The notes under the pieces were generated by a model. That model was given only the letters and a program-made list of their open reading frames with translations. It had not been told where the DNA came from and did no database searches. Shown piece after piece: positions 1 to 7,151 of a stretch of 28,147 nucleotides of DNA. Each line of letters begins with the position of its first letter. The first letter of the stretch is position 1. Origin of the DNA: JBDNBY01 sp039767595. Its GTDB lineage: Bacteria > Pseudomonadota > Alphaproteobacteria > Rhodobacterales > Rhodobacteraceae. Both the position numbers and the translations under genes were made by a program. The stretch covers positions 1 to 28,147 of the forward strand of contig JBDNBY010000019.1 of NCBI GenBank assembly GCA_039767595.1, in the 5' to 3' direction.

Positions 1-363
1 CTATACAACGCCGAGTGCCCGATTTGTAACGCTGAGATCTGTCATTATCAAAGATATACGCAGCGGCATGGGATTGCCTTTGGATTTGATGATTTAAACA
101 GTTCGGATCCCGCCCCTTACGGTGTGGATGCGGATGCCGCGGCGCGGCGGTTGCATGTGCTGCATGACGGTGCGGTGCTCTCGGGCATGGCGGCGTTTCG
201 AGTGATCTGGGATCAGATGCCGCGCTATCGGTGGTTGGCTCGGATCACAGGCGCACCCATTGTGCGGCCCGTGAGTGACGCGGTCTATGATTACATTTTG
301 GCACCGCTACTCTATGCCACGCACAAGCGCAGGCAGAGGCGGCAGCAAAGGCGCGGCGCGTAG
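1..363 (+). CDS. DUF393 (DCC family) thiol-oxidoreductase-like protein, 3' part
   Basis: The reading frame is open from base 1 and ends at TAG 361-363, giving about 120 residues; the true start lies upstream of the window. The visible N-terminus reads LYNAECPICNAEI, the Cys-x-x-Cys signature of the DUF393/YuxK family ('DCC' proteins, predicted thiol-disulfide oxidoreductases). The following stretch (AARRLHVLHDG, then AFRVIWDQMPRYRWLAR) is the usual family continuation, so only a few N-terminal residues are probably missing. The C-terminus is a short Arg/Gln-rich basic tail. The biochemical role of this family is not established. It abuts the next gene tail to tail with no spacer: TAG at 361-363 is followed directly by the complementary TAA of the minus-strand gene at 364-366. 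Family assignment is firm; function is unknown. Confidence 0.88.
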   Translation, partial: LYNAECPICNAEICHYQRYTQRHGIAFGFDDLNSSDPAPYGVDADAAARRLHVLHDGAVLSGMAAFRVIWDQMPRYRWLARITGAPIVRPVSDAVYDYILAPLLYATHKRRQRRQQRRGA

Positions 364-825
364 TTAGCCGGCCTCATCCTCGAGGTGCAGTTTCATCTCG
401 ACCAAGATATGCTGCAGCGCGACCGTTTCTTTGAGCAGGCGCTTGGCTTCATTGAGGCTGATCACCCCGTCTTGGATCGATTGATTGTATTCCGCCATCA
501 GCATCGCAAAACGCTGCGATAGTTCGATCACATTGGTGTTGACCTTGGCCTCGTCGATATCAGAGTTCTTTTGCGCCCCGCGCGAGAGTGTGCAGCCCAG
601 CAATTCCGCCAAGGCTGTGGTCACATGCGGGAAGGAGGCCTGTGCCTCGAGTTGGGCCACGGTGTCGATGGGCATAAAGCGATCTGAATGCTCATCATGA
701 TCAGAGTAATAGCGGCCCAAGGTGGCCTTGGATTTTCCGGTGATTTCGCACGCGGCCTCGACACCGACATCCTTGACCAGTCCTTCGGTGTGCTTTTTCA
801 AATAGCGGCGCATCTTTTGCGTCAT
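364..825 (-). CDS. small helix-turn-helix protein, phage CII-like
   Basis: A 153-residue protein starting at ATG 825. Residues about 17-45 contain a likely helix-turn-helix (AACEITGKSKATLGRYYS), followed by a segment around IDTVAQLEAQASFPHVTTALAELLG that resembles phage CII/Cox-type regulatory proteins. The C-terminal third (residues about 95-150) is helical and rich in Glu, Leu and Lys, probably a coiled coil for oligomerisation. A role in DNA binding is inferred from the HTH only; the target is unknown. No other phage gene lies nearby, so it is more likely a domesticated chromosomal regulator than part of a prophage. The ribosome site is weak (AAGGG about 12 bases before the ATG). It stands alone, divergent from hpf across a 462-bp gap. 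Confidence 0.7.
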   Translation of the reverse strand: MTQKMRRYLKKHTEGLVKDVGVEAACEITGKSKATLGRYYSDHDEHSDRFMPIDTVAQLEAQASFPHVTTALAELLGCTLSRGAQKNSDIDEAKVNTNVIELSQRFAMLMAEYNQSIQDGVISLNEAKRLLKETVALQHILVEMKLHLEDEAG

Positions 826-1000
826 GTGCTGTGTACCCTTATGACCTTAACCATCCCCAAGCGTGGGGAACCCATACTTGCTTTTCCCATTACAGAACTC
901 TGCCATGTTTGTCACCTAGTTATACAAGGGCTTTTCCTTATCTGTCTACTCTCGCACCGCGCCTTGTGCGCGTTGGGGTGGCGGCGGCGCGGCTGTATAT

Positions 1001-1021
1001 CATGATGGCATTCCCATCATG
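1001..1021. repeat. perfect inverted repeat, possible operator
   Basis: The arms CATGATGG (1001-1008) and CCATCATG (1014-1021) are exact reverse complements separated by 5 bases (CATTC). There is no T-run on either side, so a protein-binding dyad is more likely than an intrinsic terminator. It lies 175 bp upstream of the minus-strand HTH gene start and 266 bp upstream of hpf. Confidence 0.5.
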
Positions 1022-1209
1022 AGTTCACATCCCCACATATGGCTGCGTCGTTGGGAGTGCTTTAATTTCATTGACATACGTCCGTTTTAGGTGTCCACTG
1101 AAGTTATGAGAGACATCAGTGTGTTTCAGAGTACGGATCCATCGCCTGCACCTTCGACCGAAAGCGCAGAGCGCCCTAGATCAGCGCACCGATCCCTCTC
1201 AATTCATCC

Positions 1210-1264
1210 CCTCAACATATCGCAGCACCCGCGCAGTTAGCGCGACGGTTCTGTGCCGTTGAGG
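1210..1264 (+). promoter_or_regulatory. nested inverted repeat in the hpf leader
   Basis: The outer arms CCTCAAC (1210-1216) and GTTGAGG (1258-1264) enclose an inner hairpin CGCGC-AGTTA-GCGCG (1230-1244). Both flanks between inner and outer arms are 13 nt, so the two dyads are concentric. The structure ends 12 bases before the AAGGAGG ribosome site (1277-1283). It could be an RNA fold in the hpf 5' untranslated region or a binding site; which one is not decidable from sequence alone. Confidence 0.4.
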
Positions 1265-1287
1265 TTATTTCACTATAAGGAGGCACC

Positions 1288-1860
1288 ATGGAATATAAAA
1301 TTACCGGACGTCAATTGGACATCGGAGACGCTTTGCAAGTACATGTACGCGATACGTTGGAGCCTATTTTAGAAAAATATAGCGCGCGCCCCACTGGGGT
1401 CAGCGTCATCTTTTCCAAAGACGCCCATGAATATGTCGCCGAATGCGTTGTTCAACTCTCGTCTGGATTGAACACGGCCGCTAAGGGCCGGACAAGTGAA
1501 ATCTATGCTGCGTTTGACGATGCTGCTGAAAAAATAAGCAAACAGCTGCGTCGGTACAAGCGTAGATTGAAAAATCATCATAATGAGCGTGCAACACCAG
1601 TTGAATTCTTGGGCGCGACCTCCTATATCCTCGCCGGAGAGAGAGACAACGAAGAATCGGAACGCGACGGGATCGACCCCATTATCATCGCCGAGACTGG
1701 AACCACCTATCCGAGCTTTTCCGTAGGTGAGGCTGTGATGCAGATGGATTTAGCCTCGTCCAATGTTCTTGTGTTTCTCAATGAAAAGACAAATGGACTA
1801 AATGTCGTTTATCGCCGCGACGACGGCAATATCGGGTGGATTGAACCGCAATCAGCCTGA
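1288..1860 (+). CDS. hpf: ribosome hibernation promoting factor, long form (HPF/RaiA)
   Basis: A 190-residue protein with a strong ribosome site AAGGAGG (1277-1283) five bases before the ATG. Residues 1-105 form the S30AE domain: it opens with MEYKITGRQLDIGDALQ and has the basic helix KISKQLRRYKRRLKNHH. Residues about 125-190 are the C-terminal dimerisation domain (PIIIAETGTTYPSF, then NVLVFLNEKTNGLNVVYRR). Two domains and about 190 residues define the long form, which by itself pairs 70S ribosomes into inactive 100S dimers in stationary phase. It acts in the cytoplasm on the 30S subunit. ptsN follows after 38 bases in the same direction, an order often seen in Alphaproteobacteria, so the two are probably co-transcribed. 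Identity is near certain. Confidence 0.96.
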   Translation: MEYKITGRQLDIGDALQVHVRDTLEPILEKYSARPTGVSVIFSKDAHEYVAECVVQLSSGLNTAAKGRTSEIYAAFDDAAEKISKQLRRYKRRLKNHHNERATPVEFLGATSYILAGERDNEESERDGIDPIIIAETGTTYPSFSVGEAVMQMDLASSNVLVFLNEKTNGLNVVYRRDDGNIGWIEPQSA

Positions 1861-1898
1861 TAGAGACGCGTTTAGTTCTATGAGGAGTGCCCTGCATC

Positions 1899-2375
1899 AT
1901 GTTGATGTCAAAAATTCTTGTGCCTCAGGCCGTGATGACCCTATCTGGGGTCGCAAGCAAAAAGCGCATGATGCAGGAAATCGCCGACCGCGCTGAGCGT
2001 GTTTATGGCTTGGACGCAACGCTGGTTTTGCCCGCGTTGATCGAACGCGAGGCGCTGGGCCCCACTGGGGTGGGGCGCGGAGTTGCTTTGCCGCATGCGC
2101 GGCTCAGCGGCCTTGAAGACATTCGCGGTCTATTTGTGCGGTTGGACAAACCTGTAAATTACGACGCGGTTGATCGCCAACCGGTCGATTTGGTCTTTGC
2201 CCTCTTTGCCCCCGATGGCAATGGAGTTGACCACCTCAAGGCGCTGGCCACAGTGTCGCGTGTGTTGCGCGATCCAAGCTTTTGCTCAGCGCTGCGCGCG
2301 AATGACGATGCGAACAAGCTTTATGCTTTGATGACATCGGATGAAACGAGCAGAGCCGCTCAATCCGCGGCCTGA
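1899..2375 (+). CDS. ptsN: PTS IIA-like nitrogen regulatory protein PtsN
   Basis: This is the EIIA-Ntr component of the nitrogen PTS, a phospho-acceptor from NPr that usually regulates potassium transport and nitrogen/carbon metabolism rather than sugar import. The phosphorylated histidine is in GVALPHAR (H66 counting from the ATG at 1899), preceded by the family motif EALGPTGVGRG. I chose ATG 1899 (MLMSKIL): GAGGAG (1882-1887) is 11 bases upstream. An in-frame GTG at 1887 overlaps that site and is unlikely, and ATG 1905 is also possible. From 1899 the protein is 158 residues, a normal length. The gene is 38 bases after hpf and likely in its operon. Its 3' end overlaps the convergent sulfotransferase gene by 16 bp (2360-2375). 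Confidence 0.93.
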   Translation: MLMSKILVPQAVMTLSGVASKKRMMQEIADRAERVYGLDATLVLPALIEREALGPTGVGRGVALPHARLSGLEDIRGLFVRLDKPVNYDAVDRQPVDLVFALFAPDGNGVDHLKALATVSRVLRDPSFCSALRANDDANKLYALMTSDETSRAAQSAA

Positions 2376-3721
2376 AAGTCGGCACAGCCCAACCAATCAT
2401 AATCTTGGCGATACGCTTGGGCGCATAGAACGTCCATTTCGGGCGTATAGATCTCGCGCAATGCGCATGGCCCGCGCACCTCAGGCTGGATCGGCGCCCA
2501 CGGGGCCGCATGCCCCAACAGAGCAGGCACACGCAGATGCGCATCGCTCTCGCACAGGATAATCCGCGGCGCGCACGCCTGAACCCCGACCTGTGCACCG
2601 GACACCGCCGCCTCTTGGAGGGCGCGCGCCATCAATCGGACCATGGGCATCCATGGCCAGCGCACGGCCATTGCCGTTTGTCCCCGCAAGTTCAGGCGTA
2701 AAAACGATAAAAACTTTGTAAACTCTGTGCGCAGTGCGTCTGGTGTCGGCGCGGCTTGACACGCCGTCAACGCAAACCCATGATTGCGATCCAACCGTGC
2801 GCGGATCGATGGCATATCGCGCGGTCCCCACCCCAAGAGCGCATCGCAAAATACGTCATAGGCCCGCTGCACAGGATGCGGCGCAATTTCAATCGACATC
2901 GCCGGATCCATCGCCTGCGGCTCCTGCACTGCTGGGCCTAAATGCGCCTCAAGCCAAGCCCCAATCTGAGGCCGAGACACGCCAACAACCGGACACCACG
3001 TCAGATCGTCCCACGCGCGCACCTGCGCCTTTGGGTCGGGCCATGTAAACTTCGACGCGCTGGCAATCCTGCCGTGATCCGAGGGCGCGAGACCCGCAAG
3101 CGCGGCCGCCATATCCTCGGGATTGGTCACTTTGTCTTGGGCGGCGCGGGGATTTTGCGGCTTAAAATGCCCACTCACCTGTTCCACTTGGGTCGCACTG
3201 CCTAAAAACTTTAGCAGGCCATTGATGATCTGCACCCGCGTGAGATCCTCATACTCCAAGACAAAGGGCACTTGCCCCGTCTCGCGCAAAGTATCCCAGA
3301 TGGGCGGCCAATAGGCAGCCTCTTGGCGCAAGATCTGTTCATACGTCTCTGGATCAAAAGGCACACGGCCCTCTTGCCCCTCGCTGGCGGCGACCCAAGT
3401 CCACTGATCACTGTGCCGCGCTAGGGCAAGGGACAGATAGCGATCCAATGAATTTCGGCGCAAGATCACTTTGGCGCAGTAGGGGTCACTTAAAACTTGC
3501 GCAAGCACAGCATGGTTATGATCGGGAAACAATCTAAAGCCAGCGATCGCACCACCCGATTGGGCAAGCCGATCCAGATCTGCCACGTCATGCGATGTGT
3601 GATGTGGATTGAACATCTCACCATGAAGGATCACGTCCTTTGCTTGGCTCAAACTATGTTCCAAAAAATTGGAACCAGATCTCATATCACTGAGGATGAC
3701 AAAAGAGCGCCACGGCCTCAT
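2360..3721 (-). CDS. sulfotransferase family protein
   Basis: A 453-residue protein that carries a PAPS-binding loop near the N-terminus: VILSDMRSGSNFLEHSL, with the RSGSNFLE core at about residues 14-21 (5'-phosphosulfate loop). A 3'-phosphate-binding region follows at about residues 95-110 (KVILRRNSLDRYLSLAL, with the Arg and Ser typical of the family). The N-terminal 250 residues are the sulfotransferase domain. The C-terminal 200 residues are unassigned and rich in Ala, Pro and Trp. The start at ATG 3721 is favoured because it forms an ATGA overlap with the TGA of the upstream glycosyltransferase (3718-3721); a longer frame to 3754 would run far into that gene. It is last in the galU glycosyltransferase operon, so sulfation of the glycan assembled by its neighbours is the natural inference. 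The acceptor is unknown. Confidence 0.83.
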   Translation of the reverse strand: MRPWRSFVILSDMRSGSNFLEHSLSQAKDVILHGEMFNPHHTSHDVADLDRLAQSGGAIAGFRLFPDHNHAVLAQVLSDPYCAKVILRRNSLDRYLSLALARHSDQWTWVAASEGQEGRVPFDPETYEQILRQEAAYWPPIWDTLRETGQVPFVLEYEDLTRVQIINGLLKFLGSATQVEQVSGHFKPQNPRAAQDKVTNPEDMAAALAGLAPSDHGRIASASKFTWPDPKAQVRAWDDLTWCPVVGVSRPQIGAWLEAHLGPAVQEPQAMDPAMSIEIAPHPVQRAYDVFCDALLGWGPRDMPSIRARLDRNHGFALTACQAAPTPDALRTEFTKFLSFLRLNLRGQTAMAVRWPWMPMVRLMARALQEAAVSGAQVGVQACAPRIILCESDAHLRVPALLGHAAPWAPIQPEVRGPCALREIYTPEMDVLCAQAYRQDYDWLGCADFQAAD

Positions 3722-5091
3722 GCAGAATGTTCCCACGCATGCAGCCGCGCCCAATCCTCAAGATAGCGCTCAAGGTCTTGCGGGGCGATTATCGCATGGC
3801 GGGCCCGTGTTTGAGGGGCCGCAACCTCACCGCGCCACGTGAGCCACCGGCGGTGCAACACACGCCCGCGCCGCGTTTCGCCACCTGCGTCTGCCGCCCT
3901 ATGGGGCATCAACACCGTGGCATAGCCATCTTGTAAAATCACCGAACGAGCCTGTTGTAGATCCTCAAGCGGCATGTGCAGGATCACGTTTTCATGCGGA
4001 TGCAGCACATCGCGCAAATGATCATGCGCGGCATAGGAAATCCATTGCCGCCGCACTGAGTTGCGATCAAAGGGCCGCTGCGCGCGCGCCGCCACGGCCT
4101 CCGGCAGGGTATCATGGACAATCACCACATAAGGATTATGCGACAGCCGCTGCGCATAGGGCGCGCGTGCGAGCCCGCGCTGTAACGGGTTCAAACGAGA
4201 GAGGCGATCCACATCATCCACCGCGGCAATCTGGGCGCTATGATCGCGCACCTGCCCCATCAAATCATAAAGGTTCTGCGCCCCTGCATCCACTTTGCGC
4301 ACAATGAACGGGGCCCCTTTGGCCAATTCAGGCGCGTGATCATCATAAAGGATATAGGGCTTGCCATAGCGGTCAAATCTGCTCCAGCTGAGGGGCGGCT
4401 TGATCACACGGGCATACGGGCGCACGAGGGTTTGGAAATAACTTTCATCCGGAATCCACACGGTTTGAAAATAGCGCGCGCGCTGCGCTTTGTGCGGGTC
4501 TTTGCGGATCAAGCGCAGTGTTTTATGCGTCAGGCACCACCACTGCATCCCCAAATGCGGGCGTATCCCTTTGGGAACATTGCGCACGAGGCCAATCGCC
4601 CGCTGAAATCTCACGCTGGCGTCAAAGGCCCAGCGCCGCTCTTGCCATGCAAAGAAGTGATATAATGAGAACCGCTCGCGCGACAAGCCGCCTTGGACCC
4701 AAGGCGATTGCGCCAAAGAGATGCTCTCGATGAAATCCACATCCGCATTTTGCGCGAGGTGATCCATGATCCCCTCCGCCGCGTGTAGCGGCACGCAGCT
4801 GCCCGATTGCAAAAGGATGTGCCCCGACGGATCAACCAAAGGCAGCAATAGATCCACCCCATCCAACGTCGCACCCACAATGTCCCACGCGCCCCAACGG
4901 CATGTGCGACGGGGAATAAAAATCACGCCTTTGTCTGTGCCAAATTGATCAAGCACTTTGGTCTTGGTCCGGCGCGCATCGACGTGAATGGCCACTGGCA
5001 CATTGGCCGCACGCCAAAAATGCACGACATCGGCCACGCGCTCAAAATTCTCGTGACATAAAATGATCACGCCTAGGGCTGCGCCGCTCAT
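3718..5091 (-). CDS. core-2/I-branching type glycosyltransferase (GT14-like)
   Basis: A 457-residue protein starting at ATG 5091, which overlaps the upstream TGA as ATGA. The N-terminal half matches the branching beta-1,6-N-acetylglucosaminyltransferase fold: GVIILCHENFERV at the start, then AIHVDARR (nucleotide-sugar region), CRWGAWDIVGATLDGVDLL and HILLQSGSCVPLH, the usual 'WG...A...LSG.D.PL' order of the family. LGMQWWCLTH and WIPDESYFQT supply the later catalytic block, with the acidic DE pair. The C-terminal ~170 residues (from about VDDVDRLSRLNPLQ) are an extension not explained by the catalytic domain. I recall Rhodobacterales homologues carrying a domain of unknown function here (DUF5928-type), but cannot verify that. 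Cytoplasmic, no signal peptide seen. Donor and acceptor sugars cannot be read from the sequence. Confidence 0.85.
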   Translation of the reverse strand: MSGAALGVIILCHENFERVADVVHFWRAANVPVAIHVDARRTKTKVLDQFGTDKGVIFIPRRTCRWGAWDIVGATLDGVDLLLPLVDPSGHILLQSGSCVPLHAAEGIMDHLAQNADVDFIESISLAQSPWVQGGLSRERFSLYHFFAWQERRWAFDASVRFQRAIGLVRNVPKGIRPHLGMQWWCLTHKTLRLIRKDPHKAQRARYFQTVWIPDESYFQTLVRPYARVIKPPLSWSRFDRYGKPYILYDDHAPELAKGAPFIVRKVDAGAQNLYDLMGQVRDHSAQIAAVDDVDRLSRLNPLQRGLARAPYAQRLSHNPYVVIVHDTLPEAVAARAQRPFDRNSVRRQWISYAAHDHLRDVLHPHENVILHMPLEDLQQARSVILQDGYATVLMPHRAADAGGETRRGRVLHRRWLTWRGEVAAPQTRARHAIIAPQDLERYLEDWARLHAWEHSA

Positions 5092-6071
5092 GCCCATGCC
5101 CCGCGCGAGACAAGGCCCAAACTCTCGAGCTGTTGCCAATTCTCATATCGCCGCGAGGCCGCATCACTGAGCGCAGCATTTGGGTTTTGGGCATATTGCT
5201 CATATTCAATGCTATTACCGTAATGTTGACGGCGCAATAGCTCTTCTTGTGCTTTGGTCTCAAAATTCTGAGTGAATTTGTAATGCAATAACGCACCACT
5301 GAGCATCGCCCCTTCGTGGTGGTAGGTCGCATTTAATCCGCGCGGCAACAGGTTGTGGGTCGAACTGTGAAACACATACTCCCGTTTCCACTGCACGAGG
5401 GGCGTTTTGTTGAGCGCCGGCGCCTTGCGCGGGGCATGATCGAAATACACGCGCGCCCTCGGACCGCCTTGCATCCAGATATTCCCTAAATTTGGATTGA
5501 TCTCATAGCGATAGCCATAGGGATCAAATTGCACATGCTTTGGATCATTCGGATCCGCATAGACATCAATCAACGGCGCTCCCATAGAGCGCCGCCCGCG
5601 CGTCTCAAGCCAATGGGTCAATTGCCGCAAATCGCGCGTCTCGCAATGGGGGTAGATCAGCCGCTCATCAGGATCGACACAGACGATCCAATGCCCTGCC
5701 CCATAATGAGAGGCGAGCGCATTGATCCAATCCATCCCATAGCGGGTGGCTTTGTAACTGCGATCTGTTTGCCATAAAAACACATCTGTTTGCCGCCGCA
5801 AGAAATCGGGCCCGTCATCCTCGCTGCCGTTATCAACGATAAAAAACCGTGCCACGCCCAGCGACCGATAATAGTCCAAAAACTCTGGCAAGTGCGCGCC
5901 TTCGTTTCGGCATGTGCTAAAAAGTAAAACGTCATCCGAAGTGATCGGATCAACCGCGTGCCGCAGGCTCCGCAATCCCATTCCGGCCCGTATCGCCCGC
6001 GCCCGCAGATATTTACGGCGCAGCCTTAGGCGATAACGCTCAGACATCGTTAAATATGGCAGCTCTGACAT
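5088..6071 (-). CDS. glycosyltransferase family 2-like protein (paralogue 1)
   Basis: A 327-residue protein. A basic N-terminal segment (residues 10-32, RYRLRLRRKYLRARAIR) precedes a GT-A fold starting at DDVLLFSTCRNEGAHLPEFLDYYRSLGV. FFIVDNGSEDDG is the nucleotide-binding strand, and VCVDPDERL is the D-x-D-type metal/nucleotide motif (Glyco_tranf_2_4-like). Later blocks (LNKTPLVQW, STHNLLPRG, LLHYKF) are shared with the gene just upstream (6096-7142), so the two are tandem paralogues. The gap between them is 24 bp. Its TGA (5088-5090) overlaps the start of the GT14-like gene, which implies translational coupling. Neither ATG 6071 nor ATG 6047 has a good ribosome site; 6071 is kept. Specificity is unknown. 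Confidence 0.85.
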   Translation of the reverse strand: MSELPYLTMSERYRLRLRRKYLRARAIRAGMGLRSLRHAVDPITSDDVLLFSTCRNEGAHLPEFLDYYRSLGVARFFIVDNGSEDDGPDFLRRQTDVFLWQTDRSYKATRYGMDWINALASHYGAGHWIVCVDPDERLIYPHCETRDLRQLTHWLETRGRRSMGAPLIDVYADPNDPKHVQFDPYGYRYEINPNLGNIWMQGGPRARVYFDHAPRKAPALNKTPLVQWKREYVFHSSTHNLLPRGLNATYHHEGAMLSGALLHYKFTQNFETKAQEELLRRQHYGNSIEYEQYAQNPNAALSDAASRRYENWQQLESLGLVSRGAWA

Positions 6072-6095
6072 AAGACTATGCTTGCCCCTTCCTTA

Positions 6096-7142
6096 TCATC
6101 CGTCAAGGGGATTTGTGCCTTCTGTTAAAGGTTGAGTAAACCCTAATTCACACAGCTTTGCCGGGCCCTCGTACACCACTGCCCCCTCAAACCACAGGTT
6201 TGGCCCTTCGCTCAAATGCCGATGATAGTGCTGATAGAGGTCTGGATTTTGAAAATGCTGCCGGCGCGAGAGTTCTTCGGCAGATTTTTCCAAAATGGAG
6301 GGGGCGAATTTATCATGCAACAAGGCCGCTCGGGGGGCCATGGGGTCGTGCGGGCCCAAGACGTGATTGATCTGGCGCGGCAACACAGAATGGGTCGAAT
6401 TCACATAAGCATAGCGCCAATGCCATTTGATCAGTGGAATTTTATTCAACGTCGGGGCCCGCTCAAAGCGATCCGCAAAAAAATACCGCGCCCGAATGCC
6501 GCCGCGCACCCAACTGTTTTGCAACTTCGGCTGATAGGCCCAATGCAGCGGCGCCGGATCCAGCCAAACGGCCCGCGTTGCCCCGTCCAATGGCCCTTTG
6601 GGAAACAGATCAACCATCACGGCGCCAAGGGCCTCGCGCCCCTGCTGTGCAAGGCGCTGAATGAACCGCTGTAGATCTTGATCCTCTTGCGGCAAAACAA
6701 GCCGCTCATCGGCATCCACGCTCACGCACCAATGCCCATGGCCATAACGGCGCAACAGCGCATTCATCCAGTCCATACCAAAGCGGCTTTGTTTATATGA
6801 GGCGTCAGTGACCCAAATATGCGTGTTGGGCTGGGCCTGTGCCAACATGACAGAGTTGTCGTCAGAGCCATTATCGATGACAAAAAACCGATCGACGCCC
6901 ATTTGGCGATAATGTTCGAAAAACTCGGGCAGCCGCGGCCCCTCGTTGCGCAGCGTCACAAACAACCGGATTTCGTCTGATGTCGCGCGGGGCACTGCCT
7001 CTCCCAAAGAAGATAAGTGCCGCATACTGCGCTGCGCCCGCCATAAAAATTCGCGCCGCTTCCATCGCAACCGGTACGCCAATCGCAGGCGCCGCCCCCA
7101 AGATTGCGGCGGCGCGGGCCAATTATGATACGTCACAGCCAC
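6096..7142 (-). CDS. glycosyltransferase family 2-like protein (paralogue 2)
   Basis: A 348-residue protein beginning with GTG at 7142, ten codon-lengths or less from the galU stop (9-bp gap). The layout is that of the downstream paralogue: a basic N-terminus (WGRRLRLAYRLRWKRREFLWR), the GT-A fold from EIRLFVTLRNEGPRLPEFFEHY, the strand FFVIDNGSDDNS, the acidic motif VSVDADERLVLP, then GMDWMNALLRRYG and LNKIPLIKWHW. The internal ATG near residue 40 would remove the basic segment that the paralogue keeps, so the GTG start is preferred. No transmembrane helix or signal peptide is apparent; the basic N-terminus may bind the inner membrane. Acceptor and donor are unknown; galU next door suggests UDP-glucose-derived donors. 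Confidence 0.84.
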   Translation of the reverse strand: MAVTYHNWPAPPQSWGRRLRLAYRLRWKRREFLWRAQRSMRHLSSLGEAVPRATSDEIRLFVTLRNEGPRLPEFFEHYRQMGVDRFFVIDNGSDDNSVMLAQAQPNTHIWVTDASYKQSRFGMDWMNALLRRYGHGHWCVSVDADERLVLPQEDQDLQRFIQRLAQQGREALGAVMVDLFPKGPLDGATRAVWLDPAPLHWAYQPKLQNSWVRGGIRARYFFADRFERAPTLNKIPLIKWHWRYAYVNSTHSVLPRQINHVLGPHDPMAPRAALLHDKFAPSILEKSAEELSRRQHFQNPDLYQHYHRHLSEGPNLWFEGAVVYEGPAKLCELGFTQPLTEGTNPLDG

Positions 7143-7151
7143 AATCGCACA

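Larger units (their letters stand above)
826..1287. other. 462-bp non-coding region between the HTH gene and hpf
   Basis: No convincing gene is present. Short open frames on the plus strand (for example 831-1022) have no ribosome site, overlap the 3' part of each other in different frames and have unusual composition. The region must hold the divergent promoters of the HTH gene and hpf. It contains a short G/C palindrome at 855-868 (CCCCA-AGCG-TGGGG), a perfect inverted repeat at 1001-1021, a TTGACA hexamer at 1071-1076 with no good -10 partner at 16-18 bp, and a nested inverted repeat at 1210-1264 just before the hpf ribosome site. Confidence 0.6.

Noticed and set aside
688..1022. Small plus-strand frames upstream of hpf
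   Set aside because: Two overlapping frames without ribosome sites. The first runs through the HTH gene on the other strand.
1071..1076. TTGACA as an hpf promoter
   Set aside because: No acceptable -10 hexamer lies 15-19 bp downstream, so it is not listed as a promoter.
1389..2071. The same 12-mer CCCCACTGGGGT in hpf (1389-1400) and ptsN (2060-2071)
   Set aside because: In both genes it encodes Pro-Thr-Gly-Val in frame at a position expected for the protein, so coding use explains it.
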